Source: Clostridia bacterium (lineage in GTDB: Bacteria; Bacillota; Clostridia; UMGS1883; UMGS1540). Taken from it: a stretch of DNA of 64,000 bases. The DNA is taken from the NCBI GenBank assembly GCA_017620205.1, contig JAFZQX010000021.1, positions 1-64,000 on the forward strand, read 5' to 3'. Below the pieces are notes generated by a model. It was not told the DNA's origin, searched no databases, and saw only the letters and a program-made list of their open reading frames with translations. Positions within the stretch are counted from its first letter, which is position 1. The number at the start of each line of letters is the position of its first letter. Of the stretch, positions 43,804 through 52,243 are shown one piece after another. Both the position numbers and the translations under genes were made by a program.

Positions 43804-43834
43804 AATCCCAAGAGATTATGTATCTCTTGGGATT
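43804..43834 (+). terminator. intrinsic terminator after the lipoprotein gene at 43395
   Basis: Perfect 13-bp stem (43804-43816 with 43822-43834), 5-nt loop, T-run after. Confidence 0.85.
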
Positions 43835-43894
43835 TTTATTTTAATTTTAATAATTATGTTAAATTACGTTTATTTTACATGAAACCGAAACACA

Positions 43895-43923
43895 TTGACC
43901 AAATAAGAAAATCATGTTATATT
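43895..43923 (+). promoter_or_regulatory. promoter of the FG-GAP protein gene
   Basis: TTGACC (43895-43900), 17 bp, TATATT (43918-43923), 37 bp before the ATG at 43960. Confidence 0.7.
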
Positions 43924-43959
43924 AAAGAATAGAATATAGCACAAACGGAGCTGATAATT

Positions 43960-46668
43960 ATGAAAAAATTGTTGTTTATGGTTATCGCATTATCTTTAGT
44001 ATTCGTTTCCGACTGTGTTGCAGTAAAGGGAGATGCAAGTTTGTCGCTCGTGTATTCCATGAGTGGAGCTGACGGTGCGCACTATATTCCCGAGGCGTAT
44101 TATGCATCCCCGATCATAGTGGATTTTGACAGCGACGGAAGGCGCGAGATTGTGTTCGGCAATTACAGCCTCTGTGTTGCGGATGCCGGAACAGGCAATG
44201 TATATTGGAAAGTAAACGGCGGTTATGACAGAACTGTTCCGTACAAAACCGGCGCTGATGTAGGTATACTTTGGGATCTTGACGTTTGTGATATTGACGG
44301 TGACGGCGTTTATGAAATAATAAGCGTTTATAAGGGCGGCATAGTTTCTGTCTTAGATTGGCACGGGTATTCTAAAAGGGGCTGGCCGCAGCAGCTTGCA
44401 GGTGAGCACGGTGTTGTTGACGCTTCTGCGCGCTCGCTTGAAGTTGCGGATTTAAACCATGACGGTAAATATGAGATAATAGTGGGTGCTTCAACCGAAT
44501 CTGCTGAATGCGTATGGGTTTATGACTGCAGAGGCAATATCCTTGAAGGATGGCCGCAGCTTGCAAGTTATCAGGATGCAGAAAAAGCGGGCACCGATAA
44601 AATATACACAGGGTTCAGTTTCGGAGTATTTATGGACGGTGTGACTTCCGGCGATATTGACGGCGACGGAACAGATGAAGTTCTTGTTGCAACAGACACG
44701 GGATTTCTTTGCATTTATAATATAAAGGGAAAGCTGATGCCTGCAAATTCGAAAATATTCGGCGGCAGAACGTGGGGCAGAGTAGGTCTCTTTGAGTCTA
44801 TGGATACCGAGCAGGATATGAGTAAAGCCGCAAACGAAGGTTGGGGCGGAGCAGTCAAAGGAAATGAAACCCGTGACATTTTATATAAAGGCGAACTGGG
44901 CCATTCGGTAGTGCGTGCGGTTGATTTGAACGGCGACGGAAAAGATGAAGTAATAACGTCTGCAATTATTCTTGACCGTGCAAAAAACACAAACAGGAAA
45001 AGCGGAGATTATGATTCAAGCAAATACATGACATTTTTTATATTCAACGGCGACAGAACGCGTTACGGCGGTTGGGAAACCGTTCCTACAGATCAGGACT
45101 TCATGGGAGCGCCGCTGATTCAGGATGCGGACGGACTTGCTATGGGAGTTCAGTCGGAGCCTGTTATCTGCGATTTAAACGGCGACGGAATAAGTGAAAT
45201 CCTTTTAAACACTTATGACGGATGCGTTCATGCTTTCTCTGTAAACGATGCATTGCACGAGTTTGGCAAGTTTCCCTACAGAATACCGCAAACCGGTTAT
45301 ATTGCGGAAACGGCAAGCGGCGTAGTTTGCTGCGATTTAAACGGCGATGGCTGCAAGGAAGTTATTTTTGCAACGGCAACAAAATCGCCTGACGGCTCTA
45401 AGAATTTCGGGCAGAAGGGCGGAGTATATGTTTTAAATTACGACGGAACGCTTGTTGCATATTCGCAATTGCCGGATGCATATACTATATTTGAAACGGG
45501 AAGACCCGCATATACGAATTTCGCATATGCGAAACCTGCTGTCGGAGATGTTGATAACGACGGAAAATACGAAATAGCAGTAAACACACGCTATTCGGGG
45601 CTTTGTCTTTACAGATTTGACGGAAGCTTCACAACGCCTAAACTTTCAAGCAATAACGTTGATGACGATATAACCGTTAAAGTATCGGGCAATACCGTTA
45701 AATTCGATCAGGAGCCTATTATATATAACAACAGAACAATGGTTCCGATGCGGAAGATATTTGAATCAATCGGGGCAACCGTAGCTTGGGATCCGGCAAC
45801 CAAGACGGCAACCGGCATACGCGGTGACAGAATAGTAAAAATCACTATTGGCAGCAAACATATGTACCTGAATAATAAACTGATAGAAATTGACACGCCT
45901 GCTATGCTTGTGGGCGATAGGACGCTCGTGCCGGTAAGAGCTATTTCGGAAGGGCTTGGCTGTAATGTCCAGTGGAATGACGCAAGTAGAACCGTGTCAA
46001 TTGAGCCTAAGATTTTTCAGTGGTCATCGTGGAGTACAACCAGGCCGAATGTTGACAGAGATCTCTTTTACGTTGAGGAAAAAACGGAATACAGATACAG
46101 AACAAGAGAAAAAGAAACTTACACGCAGGATACCAAGACGAACTCGTGGAATTTTATAAAAGAAGAAGTTACATACGGAAGCTGGAGCAGCTGGCAAAGA
46201 GACAGAATCTCCGAAAACGAGAACCGTGAAGTAAAAACACGGCAGCAGTCTGAAAAGAAATACTATCATTATGCACATTATTGCACGGGCAATATTTCGG
46301 ATGCAAATCACCGTTACCGAACAAGCGATTATAAGTTCCACTCGGATTGCCTATATCATGATTTGGGATGGTTTGACTATAAGCTTCCGGAACATCCGGA
46401 CGGCGAGGGCGGCTGCGTTTTGGAAAAAGATGACGGCAAATATTACAGATGTGCAAATACGTGTTACAGATGGTATCTTGTTGAAACAAGGGGCGGAGAT
46501 TATTTAGAATATTCATCCAGACCGATTTACCATAAATACTATTATTGGCGTTGGTCGGACTGGTCTCGGTGGTCGGATTGGCAGGAAAGCTATCCGTACG
46601 GCGCGTATTACGGCAATGAGTATTATGATGTTGAAAGCCGCACTGTATACAGATATAAAGAAAAATAG
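43960..46668 (+). CDS. secreted FG-GAP/VCBS repeat protein with copper-amine-oxidase-N domain and Trp/Tyr-rich tail
   Basis: 902 residues. A signal peptide (about 1-26) is followed by a beta-propeller region of seven or more FG-GAP units (about 45-550), each with a calcium-type loop such as DIDGDGVYEI, DLNHDGKYEI, DIDGDGTDEV, DLNGDGKDEV, DLNGDGISEI and DVDNDGKYEI. A copper-amine-oxidase-N domain follows (about 565-685, with YNNRTMVPMRKIFE and VGDRTLVPVRAISE). The last 215 residues are full of Trp, Tyr, Arg and paired Cys and repeat a WSxWS...YRYR theme at both ends. Extracellular, probably adhesive or polysaccharide binding; the tail may be a separate binding module. Confidence 0.85.
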   Translation: MKKLLFMVIALSLVFVSDCVAVKGDASLSLVYSMSGADGAHYIPEAYYASPIIVDFDSDGRREIVFGNYSLCVADAGTGNVYWKVNGGYDRTVPYKTGADVGILWDLDVCDIDGDGVYEIISVYKGGIVSVLDWHGYSKRGWPQQLAGEHGVVDASARSLEVADLNHDGKYEIIVGASTESAECVWVYDCRGNILEGWPQLASYQDAEKAGTDKIYTGFSFGVFMDGVTSGDIDGDGTDEVLVATDTGFLCIYNIKGKLMPANSKIFGGRTWGRVGLFESMDTEQDMSKAANEGWGGAVKGNETRDILYKGELGHSVVRAVDLNGDGKDEVITSAIILDRAKNTNRKSGDYDSSKYMTFFIFNGDRTRYGGWETVPTDQDFMGAPLIQDADGLAMGVQSEPVICDLNGDGISEILLNTYDGCVHAFSVNDALHEFGKFPYRIPQTGYIAETASGVVCCDLNGDGCKEVIFATATKSPDGSKNFGQKGGVYVLNYDGTLVAYSQLPDAYTIFETGRPAYTNFAYAKPAVGDVDNDGKYEIAVNTRYSGLCLYRFDGSFTTPKLSSNNVDDDITVKVSGNTVKFDQEPIIYNNRTMVPMRKIFESIGATVAWDPATKTATGIRGDRIVKITIGSKHMYLNNKLIEIDTPAMLVGDRTLVPVRAISEGLGCNVQWNDASRTVSIEPKIFQWSSWSTTRPNVDRDLFYVEEKTEYRYRTREKETYTQDTKTNSWNFIKEEVTYGSWSSWQRDRISENENREVKTRQQSEKKYYHYAHYCTGNISDANHRYRTSDYKFHSDCLYHDLGWFDYKLPEHPDGEGGCVLEKDDGKYYRCANTCYRWYLVETRGGDYLEYSSRPIYHKYYYWRWSDWSRWSDWQESYPYGAYYGNEYYDVESRTVYRYKEK

Positions 46669-46691
46669 AACAAAACCTGACGGAGGATATA

Positions 46692-47639
46692 ATGAAAAAG
46701 ACGGTTTCGGTACTAATGAGGATTATTTTGATTTTATGCTTGTTGTTAATATATCCTGTCAACTGCATGGCAGATGAAATTGACAGCATAGACGACGGTA
46801 TAGCGTTTTCTTTGCCGGACAACTGGGTACGTGACGGCGGATTGGAACATGTATATTCGTTCAAGAGCGCAGATAACAGCGATGAAATATTCTGGATAGG
46901 CATAACGGATTTCAGTGATAACTATTGGGCTTATTCAATGGACTTTTTTGACGAAGACGATTTCAGAAAGTATTGGGACACCTATTTTTCAGAGTCTTCT
47001 TTGAAGCAGGACTGGCTTGATACGCACGGCATAGATGCCGGCGTGACAATCGGATATAACAACACATCGTATGAAACACATAATGGCGTTATATATTATA
47101 AATACGAACAGTCATATACTGTAAACAGCAACGGATTTTTATATCCTCTTGAGTACCATTCCGTTGCGTATTCAACCGTAAAAAACGGAAAGAGCTATGA
47201 CTTTTATTATAACAGGGAAGTATCTGAGCCTGACCTTATTGCAGATGTCATAAACGTGCTCGATAGTATATCATACGAGAACGGAGAAATAAAAATATTC
47301 ATAAACGGTAATATGATTTATCCCGAAAACCCGCCCGTGCTTATAGGCGGGAGAACTCTTGTGCCTATAAGAGCCGTTGCCGAGGAGCTCGGTTATGTTG
47401 TCGGATGGGACGGAGAAACAGAAAGAGTTACAATTGAAGATAGATCTTCGGATACCGTTCTGGATTTTGGGATCGGTTTCAGCGTTGCATATAAAAACGG
47501 AACCGATGAAATTGACCTTGATGTGCCTCCGTTTATAATCGAAGGGAGAACGTATTTGCCTTTAAGAGTGGTGGCGGAAGAACTTGATGCGTTTGTCAGC
47601 TGGGACGGTGTCAATAGATTTGTAGAGATATATAAATAA
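46692..47639 (+). CDS. secreted protein with C-terminal copper-amine-oxidase-N domain
   Basis: 315 residues. A signal peptide (to about residue 26, VNCMA) is followed by a domain of about 160 residues starting FSLPDNWVRDGGLEHVYSF, a pattern seen in PsbP/DUF-type secreted domains that I cannot name. The copper-amine-oxidase-N domain takes residues about 195-315 (LIGGRTLVPIRAVAEELGY and IIEGRTYLPLRVVAEELDA). It starts 23 bp after the FG-GAP gene with GGAGG, so the two are cotranscribed and probably both at the cell surface. Confidence 0.8.
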   Translation: MKKTVSVLMRIILILCLLLIYPVNCMADEIDSIDDGIAFSLPDNWVRDGGLEHVYSFKSADNSDEIFWIGITDFSDNYWAYSMDFFDEDDFRKYWDTYFSESSLKQDWLDTHGIDAGVTIGYNNTSYETHNGVIYYKYEQSYTVNSNGFLYPLEYHSVAYSTVKNGKSYDFYYNREVSEPDLIADVINVLDSISYENGEIKIFINGNMIYPENPPVLIGGRTLVPIRAVAEELGYVVGWDGETERVTIEDRSSDTVLDFGIGFSVAYKNGTDEIDLDVPPFIIEGRTYLPLRVVAEELDAFVSWDGVNRFVEIYK

Positions 47640-47643
47640 AACT

Positions 47644-47677
47644 GAAAAGCTCATCCGTAAAAACGGATGGGCTTTTC
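47644..47677. terminator. bidirectional terminator between the surface-protein operon and trmD
   Basis: 15-bp stem with one G-T pair (47644-47658 with 47663-47677), AAAA loop, A/T-rich outer ends, between convergent genes. Confidence 0.85.
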
Positions 47678-47680
47678 GGT

Positions 47681-48424
47681 TTAATCAGTATTAGGGCAGG
47701 GCGGCTCGCCCTCTTCCAAAAGCTTAATATCTTCTTTTGAAAGGTCCAGCTTTTCAAATAAATCCGGCCTTTTTTCCTTTGTTCTTATAAGCGACATGTA
47801 TCTGCGCCACTGTTTTATTTTTGCTTCGTGTCCGGAAAGCAGAATAGGGGGCACTTCTTTGCCGTGAAATACAGGCGGTCTTGTATACTGCGGATACTCA
47901 AGCAGCCCTTCGGTGTGCGATTCCGTAGCCGCGTTTCCGTTTTGTATAACTCCTGGTATCATCCTTGCCACGGCGTCTATCACGACCATAGCGGGTATTT
48001 CTCCGCCTGTTAAAACATAGTCGCCTATAGATACTTCCATATCAACTATTTCTTCGAGTATTCTCTCATCAACGCCCTCGTAGTGACCGCATAAAATAAC
48101 TATATGCTCTTCTTTTGCAAGCTCTTTTGCCATATCCTGCGAAAATTTGGCGCCCTGGGGCGACATATATATTGTTAAGGGCTTTTTCTCGCACGCTTCG
48201 GTTATCGCCTCGTATGCGTTAAAAATGGACTCGGGACCCATAACCATGCCTCCGCCGGCACCGTAGGGGTAATCGTCAACCTTTTTGTGCTTGTTTGCAG
48301 AATAATCACGTATATCGGTACAGCAAAGCTCAAAAAGCCCGCCGCGCCGCGCTCTTCCTATAATACTGTCTCCGAGAGTTTCCCTAAACATTTCCGGAAA
48401 GAGAGTAAGTACGTCAATTTTCAT
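47681..48424 (-). CDS. trmD: tRNA (guanine-N1-)-methyltransferase TrmD
   Basis: 247 residues, normal length. SPOUT-class enzyme that methylates G37 of tRNAs reading CNN codons, using SAM. Motifs: start MKIDVLTLFPEMF, KVDDYPYGAGGGMVMGPE, the trefoil-knot loop LCGHYEGVDERI, and IGDYVLTGGEIPAMVVIDAVARM, where the active Asp for proton removal lies further on in the same enzyme. The C-terminal domain ends PDLFEKLDLSKEDIKLLEE. The start overlaps the rimM stop by 11 bp. Last gene of the ribosome/SRP cluster. Confidence 0.97.
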   Translation of the reverse strand: MKIDVLTLFPEMFRETLGDSIIGRARRGGLFELCCTDIRDYSANKHKKVDDYPYGAGGGMVMGPESIFNAYEAITEACEKKPLTIYMSPQGAKFSQDMAKELAKEEHIVILCGHYEGVDERILEEIVDMEVSIGDYVLTGGEIPAMVVIDAVARMIPGVIQNGNAATESHTEGLLEYPQYTRPPVFHGKEVPPILLSGHEAKIKQWRRYMSLIRTKEKRPDLFEKLDLSKEDIKLLEEGEPPCPNTD

Positions 48425-48923
48425 CTTCTATCAATCCTTCAATTGGATTTATAAGAACAGTTTTTTCTTCTAAATCTATTTTTAAAACAACTTCGTCTAT
48501 GGCGGGTACTAAAATATCTTTTCCCCGGTCGCGCTTTATAGCGTAAACATCGTTGCTGCCTGTTGAAAACACATCCGATACTTTTCCGAGCACCGTACCG
48601 TCTTCCGTTTTTGCGGTAAGACCTATAATATCTGTAATATAGTATCTTCCTTCTTCAAGCTGCGGCGCCGAATCGCGCGGCACATAAAGGTCGCATCCGC
48701 GGAGCGCTTCTGCTTCTTCTATTGAGTTTACATTATCAAAATGCATAATAAGCGCGCCCTTGTGAGGCTTTGAAAATTTCAAAGAGAGCATAGTGCCGTC
48801 TTTTAAATATACCTTGTCTATTTCACTGAAAAAATCCGGGCTGTCCGTAAAAAACAGCGCCTTTACATCGCCCGATATTCCGTGAGTGTTTACGATTTTT
48901 CCGCAATGGAGCATATTTTCCAT
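48414..48923 (-). CDS. rimM: 16S rRNA processing protein RimM
   Basis: 169 residues. It assists late 30S assembly around S19. The N-terminal beta-barrel opens LHCGKIVNTHGISGDVKALFFTDSPDFF, with the conserved G-(K/R)-I-x-x-x-x-G-x-x-G-E/D-V pattern. The linker ALRGCDLYVPRDSAPQ is typical, and the PRC-barrel half contains YYITDIIGL and ends DILVPAIDEVVLKIDLEEKTV. Between this gene and khpA a strong terminator intervenes, so rimM-trmD may be set lower than the upstream genes or have its own promoter. Confidence 0.95.
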   Translation of the reverse strand: MENMLHCGKIVNTHGISGDVKALFFTDSPDFFSEIDKVYLKDGTMLSLKFSKPHKGALIMHFDNVNSIEEAEALRGCDLYVPRDSAPQLEEGRYYITDIIGLTAKTEDGTVLGKVSDVFSTGSNDVYAIKRDRGKDILVPAIDEVVLKIDLEEKTVLINPIEGLIEDEN

Positions 48924-48960
48924 ATCGTTCCGCCTTTCAAAGCGTTCTGTTTTGGTGTTA

Positions 48961-49006
48961 AAAAGGGGTTGTTACAAAACAAAACTATTTTGTCACAGCC
49001 CCTTGT
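48961..49006 (-). terminator. intrinsic terminator between khpA and rimM
   Basis: On the minus strand a long hairpin (AAGGGGCTGTGACAAAA pairing with TTTTGTAACAACCCCTT, with small mismatches) is followed by a T-run. It lies inside an otherwise co-directional operon, 13 bp after the khpA stop and about 40 bp before the rimM start. Confidence 0.75.
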
Positions 49007-49018
49007 AAGACAATAATA

Positions 49019-49255
49019 TTAATCAACATCAATAATGTCAACTATTGCCTTAGTATTCTCTCTGCCTGCAGCAGCTTTCATAACAGAACGGATTGCTTTT
49101 GCAATTCTGCCCTGTTTGCCTATAACCTTGCCCATATCATCCTTATGAACGCGAAGCTCTAAAACAGTTGCGTCATCGCGAACGATTTCCGTAACTTCAA
49201 CACAGTCAGGATGCTCGACCAAGGATTTGGCAATAAATACCAATAAGTCCTTCAT
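49019..49255 (-). CDS. khpA: KH-domain RNA-binding protein KhpA
   Basis: 78 residues, the usual size. The single KH domain has ELRVHKDDMGKVIGKQGRIAKAIRSVM with the GKQG loop in the G-x-x-G position. KhpA pairs with KhpB (EloR/Jag) in Gram-positives to bind RNA and affect cell elongation. It stands between rpsP and rimM, its standard place. The ribosome site GGAAGGA fits the first ATG. Confidence 0.93.
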   Translation of the reverse strand: MKDLLVFIAKSLVEHPDCVEVTEIVRDDATVLELRVHKDDMGKVIGKQGRIAKAIRSVMKAAAGRENTKAIVDIIDVD

Positions 49256-49273
49256 AAAGCTATCCTTCCTTTA

Positions 49274-49519
49274 TTACTTGCTAATTCCGCTTCTTTTAAG
49301 GAGTGATTTAACACTGTCTGTGGGCTGAGCGCCTGTTGCAAGCCATTTGTTAATCTTTTCCGCGTCGAGTTTGATTTCGGAAGGGTTTGTCATAGGATTG
49401 TATGTTCCGACTTCTTCGATAAATCTGCCGTCACGGGGATAACGTGAGTCTGCAACAACAACTCTGTAAAAAGGAGCTTTTTTAGCACCCATTCTTCTGA
49501 GTCTGATTTTAACTGCCAT
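49274..49519 (-). CDS. rpsP: 30S ribosomal protein S16
   Basis: 81 residues. Begins [25 protein letters not shown], the standard S16 start, and continues with [23 protein letters not shown] ribosome site 5-8 nt before the ATG, stronger than its neighbours, as expected for a ribosomal protein. Second gene after ffh in the classical ffh-rpsP-khpA-rimM-trmD order. Confidence 0.97.
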   Translation of the reverse strand: MAVKIRLRRMGAKKAPFYRVVVADSRYPRDGRFIEEVGTYNPMTNPSEIKLDAEKINKWLATGAQPTDSVKSLLKRSGISK

Positions 49520-49607
49520 CTATATCACCTCCGGGTAATAATTTATATAATTAATTCTAAAAAGAATAATTACCGTTTATAACATAGTAAACTGCGCACG
49601 AAAGTGC

Positions 49608-50939
49608 TTACATAAATTTGAATCTTCCGAGCTTTTTCTTGCCGGCTTTGCCCGTAAACTGCTTCATGATTTTCTGCATATCGTCAAACTGCTTTAAAAG
49701 GCGGTTTACGTCCTGAACCTGCGTTCCGCTGCCTTTGGCAATTCTCGTTTTGCGGCTCGCGTTTATAATAGCGGGATTTTCACGCTCTTTCATAGTCATT
49801 GATTTAATAATAGCCGCGGTGCGGTCAAACTGTTTCTCGTCAATATTTGCGTTTTCAAGAGCCTTGGCGTTTACGCCGGGCAGCATTCCCGCAATAGATG
49901 AAAGAGGTCCCATGTTTCTCATGCTGTCCATCTGCTCTAAAAAGTCGTTTAAATCAAAACGCTGGCTTTTTATTTTTTGTTCAAGCTCAGCCGCTTTTTT
50001 TTCGTCAAAAACTTCCTGCGCTTTGTCAATAAGTGTTAAAACGTCGCCCATGCCGAGAATTCTCGATGCCATTCTGTCAGGATAAAAAGGCTCGATATCC
50101 GCGAGCTTTTCGCCCGTACAGGAAAACTTTATCGGCTGACCGCTTACAGCTTTAACAGAGAGCGCCGCGCCGCCTCTTGTATCGCCGTCAAGCTTTGTAA
50201 GTACTACGCCGGTGATTCCGACGGTTTCGTTAAAGCCTTTTGCGATATTAACGGCGTCCTGACCGGTCATTGCGTCAACAACGAGTAAAACATCATCGGG
50301 AGAAACCGCTTCTTTTATAGAAGCAAGCTCTTCCATTAAAGCTTCGTCTATCTGCAGTCTGCCGGCTGTATCTATAATAATTGTATCGTAAAGTGAAGTA
50401 TCGCAGGTTTCAACACAGCGTTTTGCAATTACTACGGGGTTTTTCTCGCCCTCCATTTTGAAAACGGGAATACCGATGCTTTTGCCGAGAACTTCAAGCT
50501 GCGTAACGGCAGCGGGACGGTAAACGTCACAAGCTGCGAGATACGGCCTTTTGCCTTGCTTTTTTAAAAGACCGGCAAGCTTTGCGGCCGTTGTTGTTTT
50601 ACCTGCGCCGTTTAAGCCCGCCATGAGTATTACCGTAGGCGGTTTTGGGGATACTGCAAGCTTTGCGTCTCCGCCGCCCATAAGGGAAATAAGCTCATCA
50701 CGCACTATTTTTACGATCTGCTGGGCGGGGGTGAGGCTTTCCAAAACCTCGCTGCCCATTGCTTTTTCGGAAACGTTATTTATAAATTCTTTTGCAACTT
50801 TAAAATTAACGTCGGCCTCAAGGAGCGCCATACGCACTTCACGCATGGCTTCTTTTATATCCTTCTCCGAAACCTTGCCTTTTCCGCGGAGCTTTTTAAA
50901 GGTTGCCTGAAGCTTTTCACTTAAACCATCAAATGCCAT
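49608..50939 (-). CDS. ffh: signal recognition particle protein Ffh
   Basis: 443 residues, normal length. GTPase that targets nascent membrane proteins with 4.5S RNA. The N domain starts FDGLSEKLQATFKKLRGKGK. The G domain has LNGAGKTTTAAKLA (P-loop; usually GLQGSGKTT, so Ala for Ser is a mild variant), DVYRPAAVTQLE, IIDTAGRLQ and LTKLDGDTRGGAALS. The Met-rich M domain includes FLEQMDSMRNMGPLSSIAGMLPG and the RNA-binding SKTRIAKGSGTQVQDVNRLLKQF-like segment (about 385-410). Follows ylxM by 11 bp. Confidence 0.97.
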   Translation of the reverse strand: MAFDGLSEKLQATFKKLRGKGKVSEKDIKEAMREVRMALLEADVNFKVAKEFINNVSEKAMGSEVLESLTPAQQIVKIVRDELISLMGGGDAKLAVSPKPPTVILMAGLNGAGKTTTAAKLAGLLKKQGKRPYLAACDVYRPAAVTQLEVLGKSIGIPVFKMEGEKNPVVIAKRCVETCDTSLYDTIIIDTAGRLQIDEALMEELASIKEAVSPDDVLLVVDAMTGQDAVNIAKGFNETVGITGVVLTKLDGDTRGGAALSVKAVSGQPIKFSCTGEKLADIEPFYPDRMASRILGMGDVLTLIDKAQEVFDEKKAAELEQKIKSQRFDLNDFLEQMDSMRNMGPLSSIAGMLPGVNAKALENANIDEKQFDRTAAIIKSMTMKERENPAIINASRKTRIAKGSGTQVQDVNRLLKQFDDMQKIMKQFTGKAGKKKLGRFKFM

Positions 50940-50950
50940 TTTTATTCCTC

Positions 50951-51295
50951 TCAGTTAAAAATATCTGAAATATTATCAACGCTTTTTAAAATGTTTTTGC
51001 CGCTTTCGGTTTTGTCTGCACCGGTTTTTAATATCTCGTTTTGTATGTTTCTGGTTTCATCCAAAATAAGCTGAAACTTGTTATAAAAGCCGGCTTTATC
51101 CTCAAAATCAAGCAGGTGAGCTTCGCCTTTTTTGATAAAGTCACGTGCACACTGGCGTGTAACGGCTATATTATCCGCAATTTCAGAAAGCGAAAAATCC
51201 ATATTATAATACATCTCAAGTGCAAGCCGCTGTTTTTCGGTGAGCAAAACGCCGTAAAAATCAAGCAGCATGCTCATGTTATTATCCTGCTTCAT
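50951..51295 (-). CDS. ylxM: YlxM/p13 family helix-turn-helix protein
   Basis: 114 residues. The opening LLDFYGVLLTEKQRLALEMYYNMDFSLSEIA, split here by its HTH turn, and NIAVTRQCARDFIKKGEAHLLDFEDK match the UPF0122/YlxM family, which is always next to ffh. In known species it helps SRP function or its regulation. The region 4-like HTH is complete. First gene of the minus-strand operon, with a promoter 50 bp upstream and a short leader hairpin. Confidence 0.93.
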   Translation of the reverse strand: MKQDNNMSMLLDFYGVLLTEKQRLALEMYYNMDFSLSEIADNIAVTRQCARDFIKKGEAHLLDFEDKAGFYNKFQLILDETRNIQNEILKTGADKTESGKNILKSVDNISDIFN

Positions 51296-51344
51296 AATAA
51301 TACCTCACGGGAAGTGTAAAACATTTTTGCTTTACACCTTGAAG

Positions 51345-51373
51345 ATTATACATCGTAAACTACTTTTTGTCAA
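51345..51373 (-). promoter_or_regulatory. promoter of the ylxM-ffh-rpsP-khpA operon
   Basis: On the minus strand TTGACA (51368-51373), 17 bp, TATAAT (51345-51350). The leader carries a GTGTAAA/TTTACAC hairpin (51314-51337) before the ylxM start. Confidence 0.88.
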
Positions 51374-51432
51374 GGCTTTTTTCATATAAACACATGAATT
51401 TATAATTAATTTATTTTTTTTACAAAATACTA

Positions 51433-51462
51433 TTGACAAATATTACCAATTCCTGCTATAAT
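51433..51462 (+). promoter_or_regulatory. promoter of the SSB-like gene
   Basis: TTGACA (51433-51438), 18 bp, TATAAT (51457-51462), about 50 bp before the first ATG. It is back to back with the ylxM promoter. Confidence 0.85.
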
Positions 51463-51510
51463 ATGACCATAGTTACCAAATAATGGAAATAAACATAAAG
51501 GAGAGGCGGA

Positions 51511-52188
51511 ATGAATATTATGTTAAATGAAATTGAACTTAGAGAGGAGAAAAGCAAAATGGAAGCACAAGTCACAAATTCTGCTAAAGTTTACGGCACG
51601 GTTTCAGCTGCGGCTGAATTCAGCCATGAAGTTTACGGAGAAGGTTTTTATACTTTCTTTGTAACCGTTCCGAGACTTTCCGATACAAATGATATTATTC
51701 CGGTTATGATTTCCGAAAGATTAATCTCGCCCGATGAGATAGCCTTAGGGGAGAAAGTATTAATAAACGGTCAGTTCAGATCCTATAATAACTATTCCGA
51801 TACGGGGAGCAAGCTTATGCTTACTCTTTTTGCAAGGGAAATTTTAATGGGCGAGAATGAGAGCGCTGTACCAAATGAAATAACGCTTACAGGGTTTATC
51901 TGCAAGCCGCCCGTTTACCGTCATACCCCGTTCGGGCGCGAAATAGCGGATATTCTTTTGGCCGTTAACCGTTCCTATAATAAATCAGACTACATACCCT
52001 GCATAGCATGGGGCAGAAACGCGCGTTTCTGTAAAGGACTTGAGGTAGGCAGCAAAATAACGCTTACGGGCAGAATGCAGTCACGGGAATACAGAAAGAA
52101 GATAGATGAGGATGAGTACGTGACAAAGACAGCGTATGAAGTTTCCGTAATAAAGCTTGAGGAATGTAATCTGGCGGCGGAGGCATAA
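51511..52188 (+). CDS. single-stranded DNA-binding-like protein with two OB folds
   Basis: 225 residues from ATG 51511 (AAAGGAGAGG upstream). A second ATG at 51559 (MEAQVTNSAKVYG) also has a good ribosome site (AGAGGAG) and would give 209 residues. The first OB fold (about 22-115) includes FYTFFVTVPRLSDTNDIIPVMISE. The second (about 122-220) is more SSB-like, with ITLTGFICKPPVYRHTPFGREIADILLAVNR and YIPCIAWGRNARFC. Ordinary SSB has one OB fold and an acidic tail; this end (LEECNLAAEA) lacks the DDDIPF tip. It is probably an accessory ssDNA-binding protein. Monocistronic. Confidence 0.8.
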   Translation: MNIMLNEIELREEKSKMEAQVTNSAKVYGTVSAAAEFSHEVYGEGFYTFFVTVPRLSDTNDIIPVMISERLISPDEIALGEKVLINGQFRSYNNYSDTGSKLMLTLFAREILMGENESAVPNEITLTGFICKPPVYRHTPFGREIADILLAVNRSYNKSDYIPCIAWGRNARFCKGLEVGSKITLTGRMQSREYRKKIDEDEYVTKTAYEVSVIKLEECNLAAEA

Positions 52189-52212
52189 CCTTTTGTTATT
52201 ATTAAACAGAAA

Positions 52213-52243
52213 AAGATAACGCAAAGCTTTCTTGCGTTATCTT
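52213..52243. terminator. bidirectional terminator between the SSB-like gene and the transglycosylase gene
   Basis: Perfect 12-bp stem (52213-52224 with 52232-52243), 7-nt loop, long T-run on the plus strand. Its right arm overlaps the last codons of the minus-strand gene. Confidence 0.85.

Noticed and set aside
46169-46903. 244-codon antisense frame across the end of the FG-GAP gene
   Set aside because: Overlaps two supported plus-strand genes and their junction; no ribosome site.
52213-52243. Inverted repeat as attachment site of a mobile element
   Set aside because: Position between convergent genes, GC-rich stem and T-run make it a terminator.
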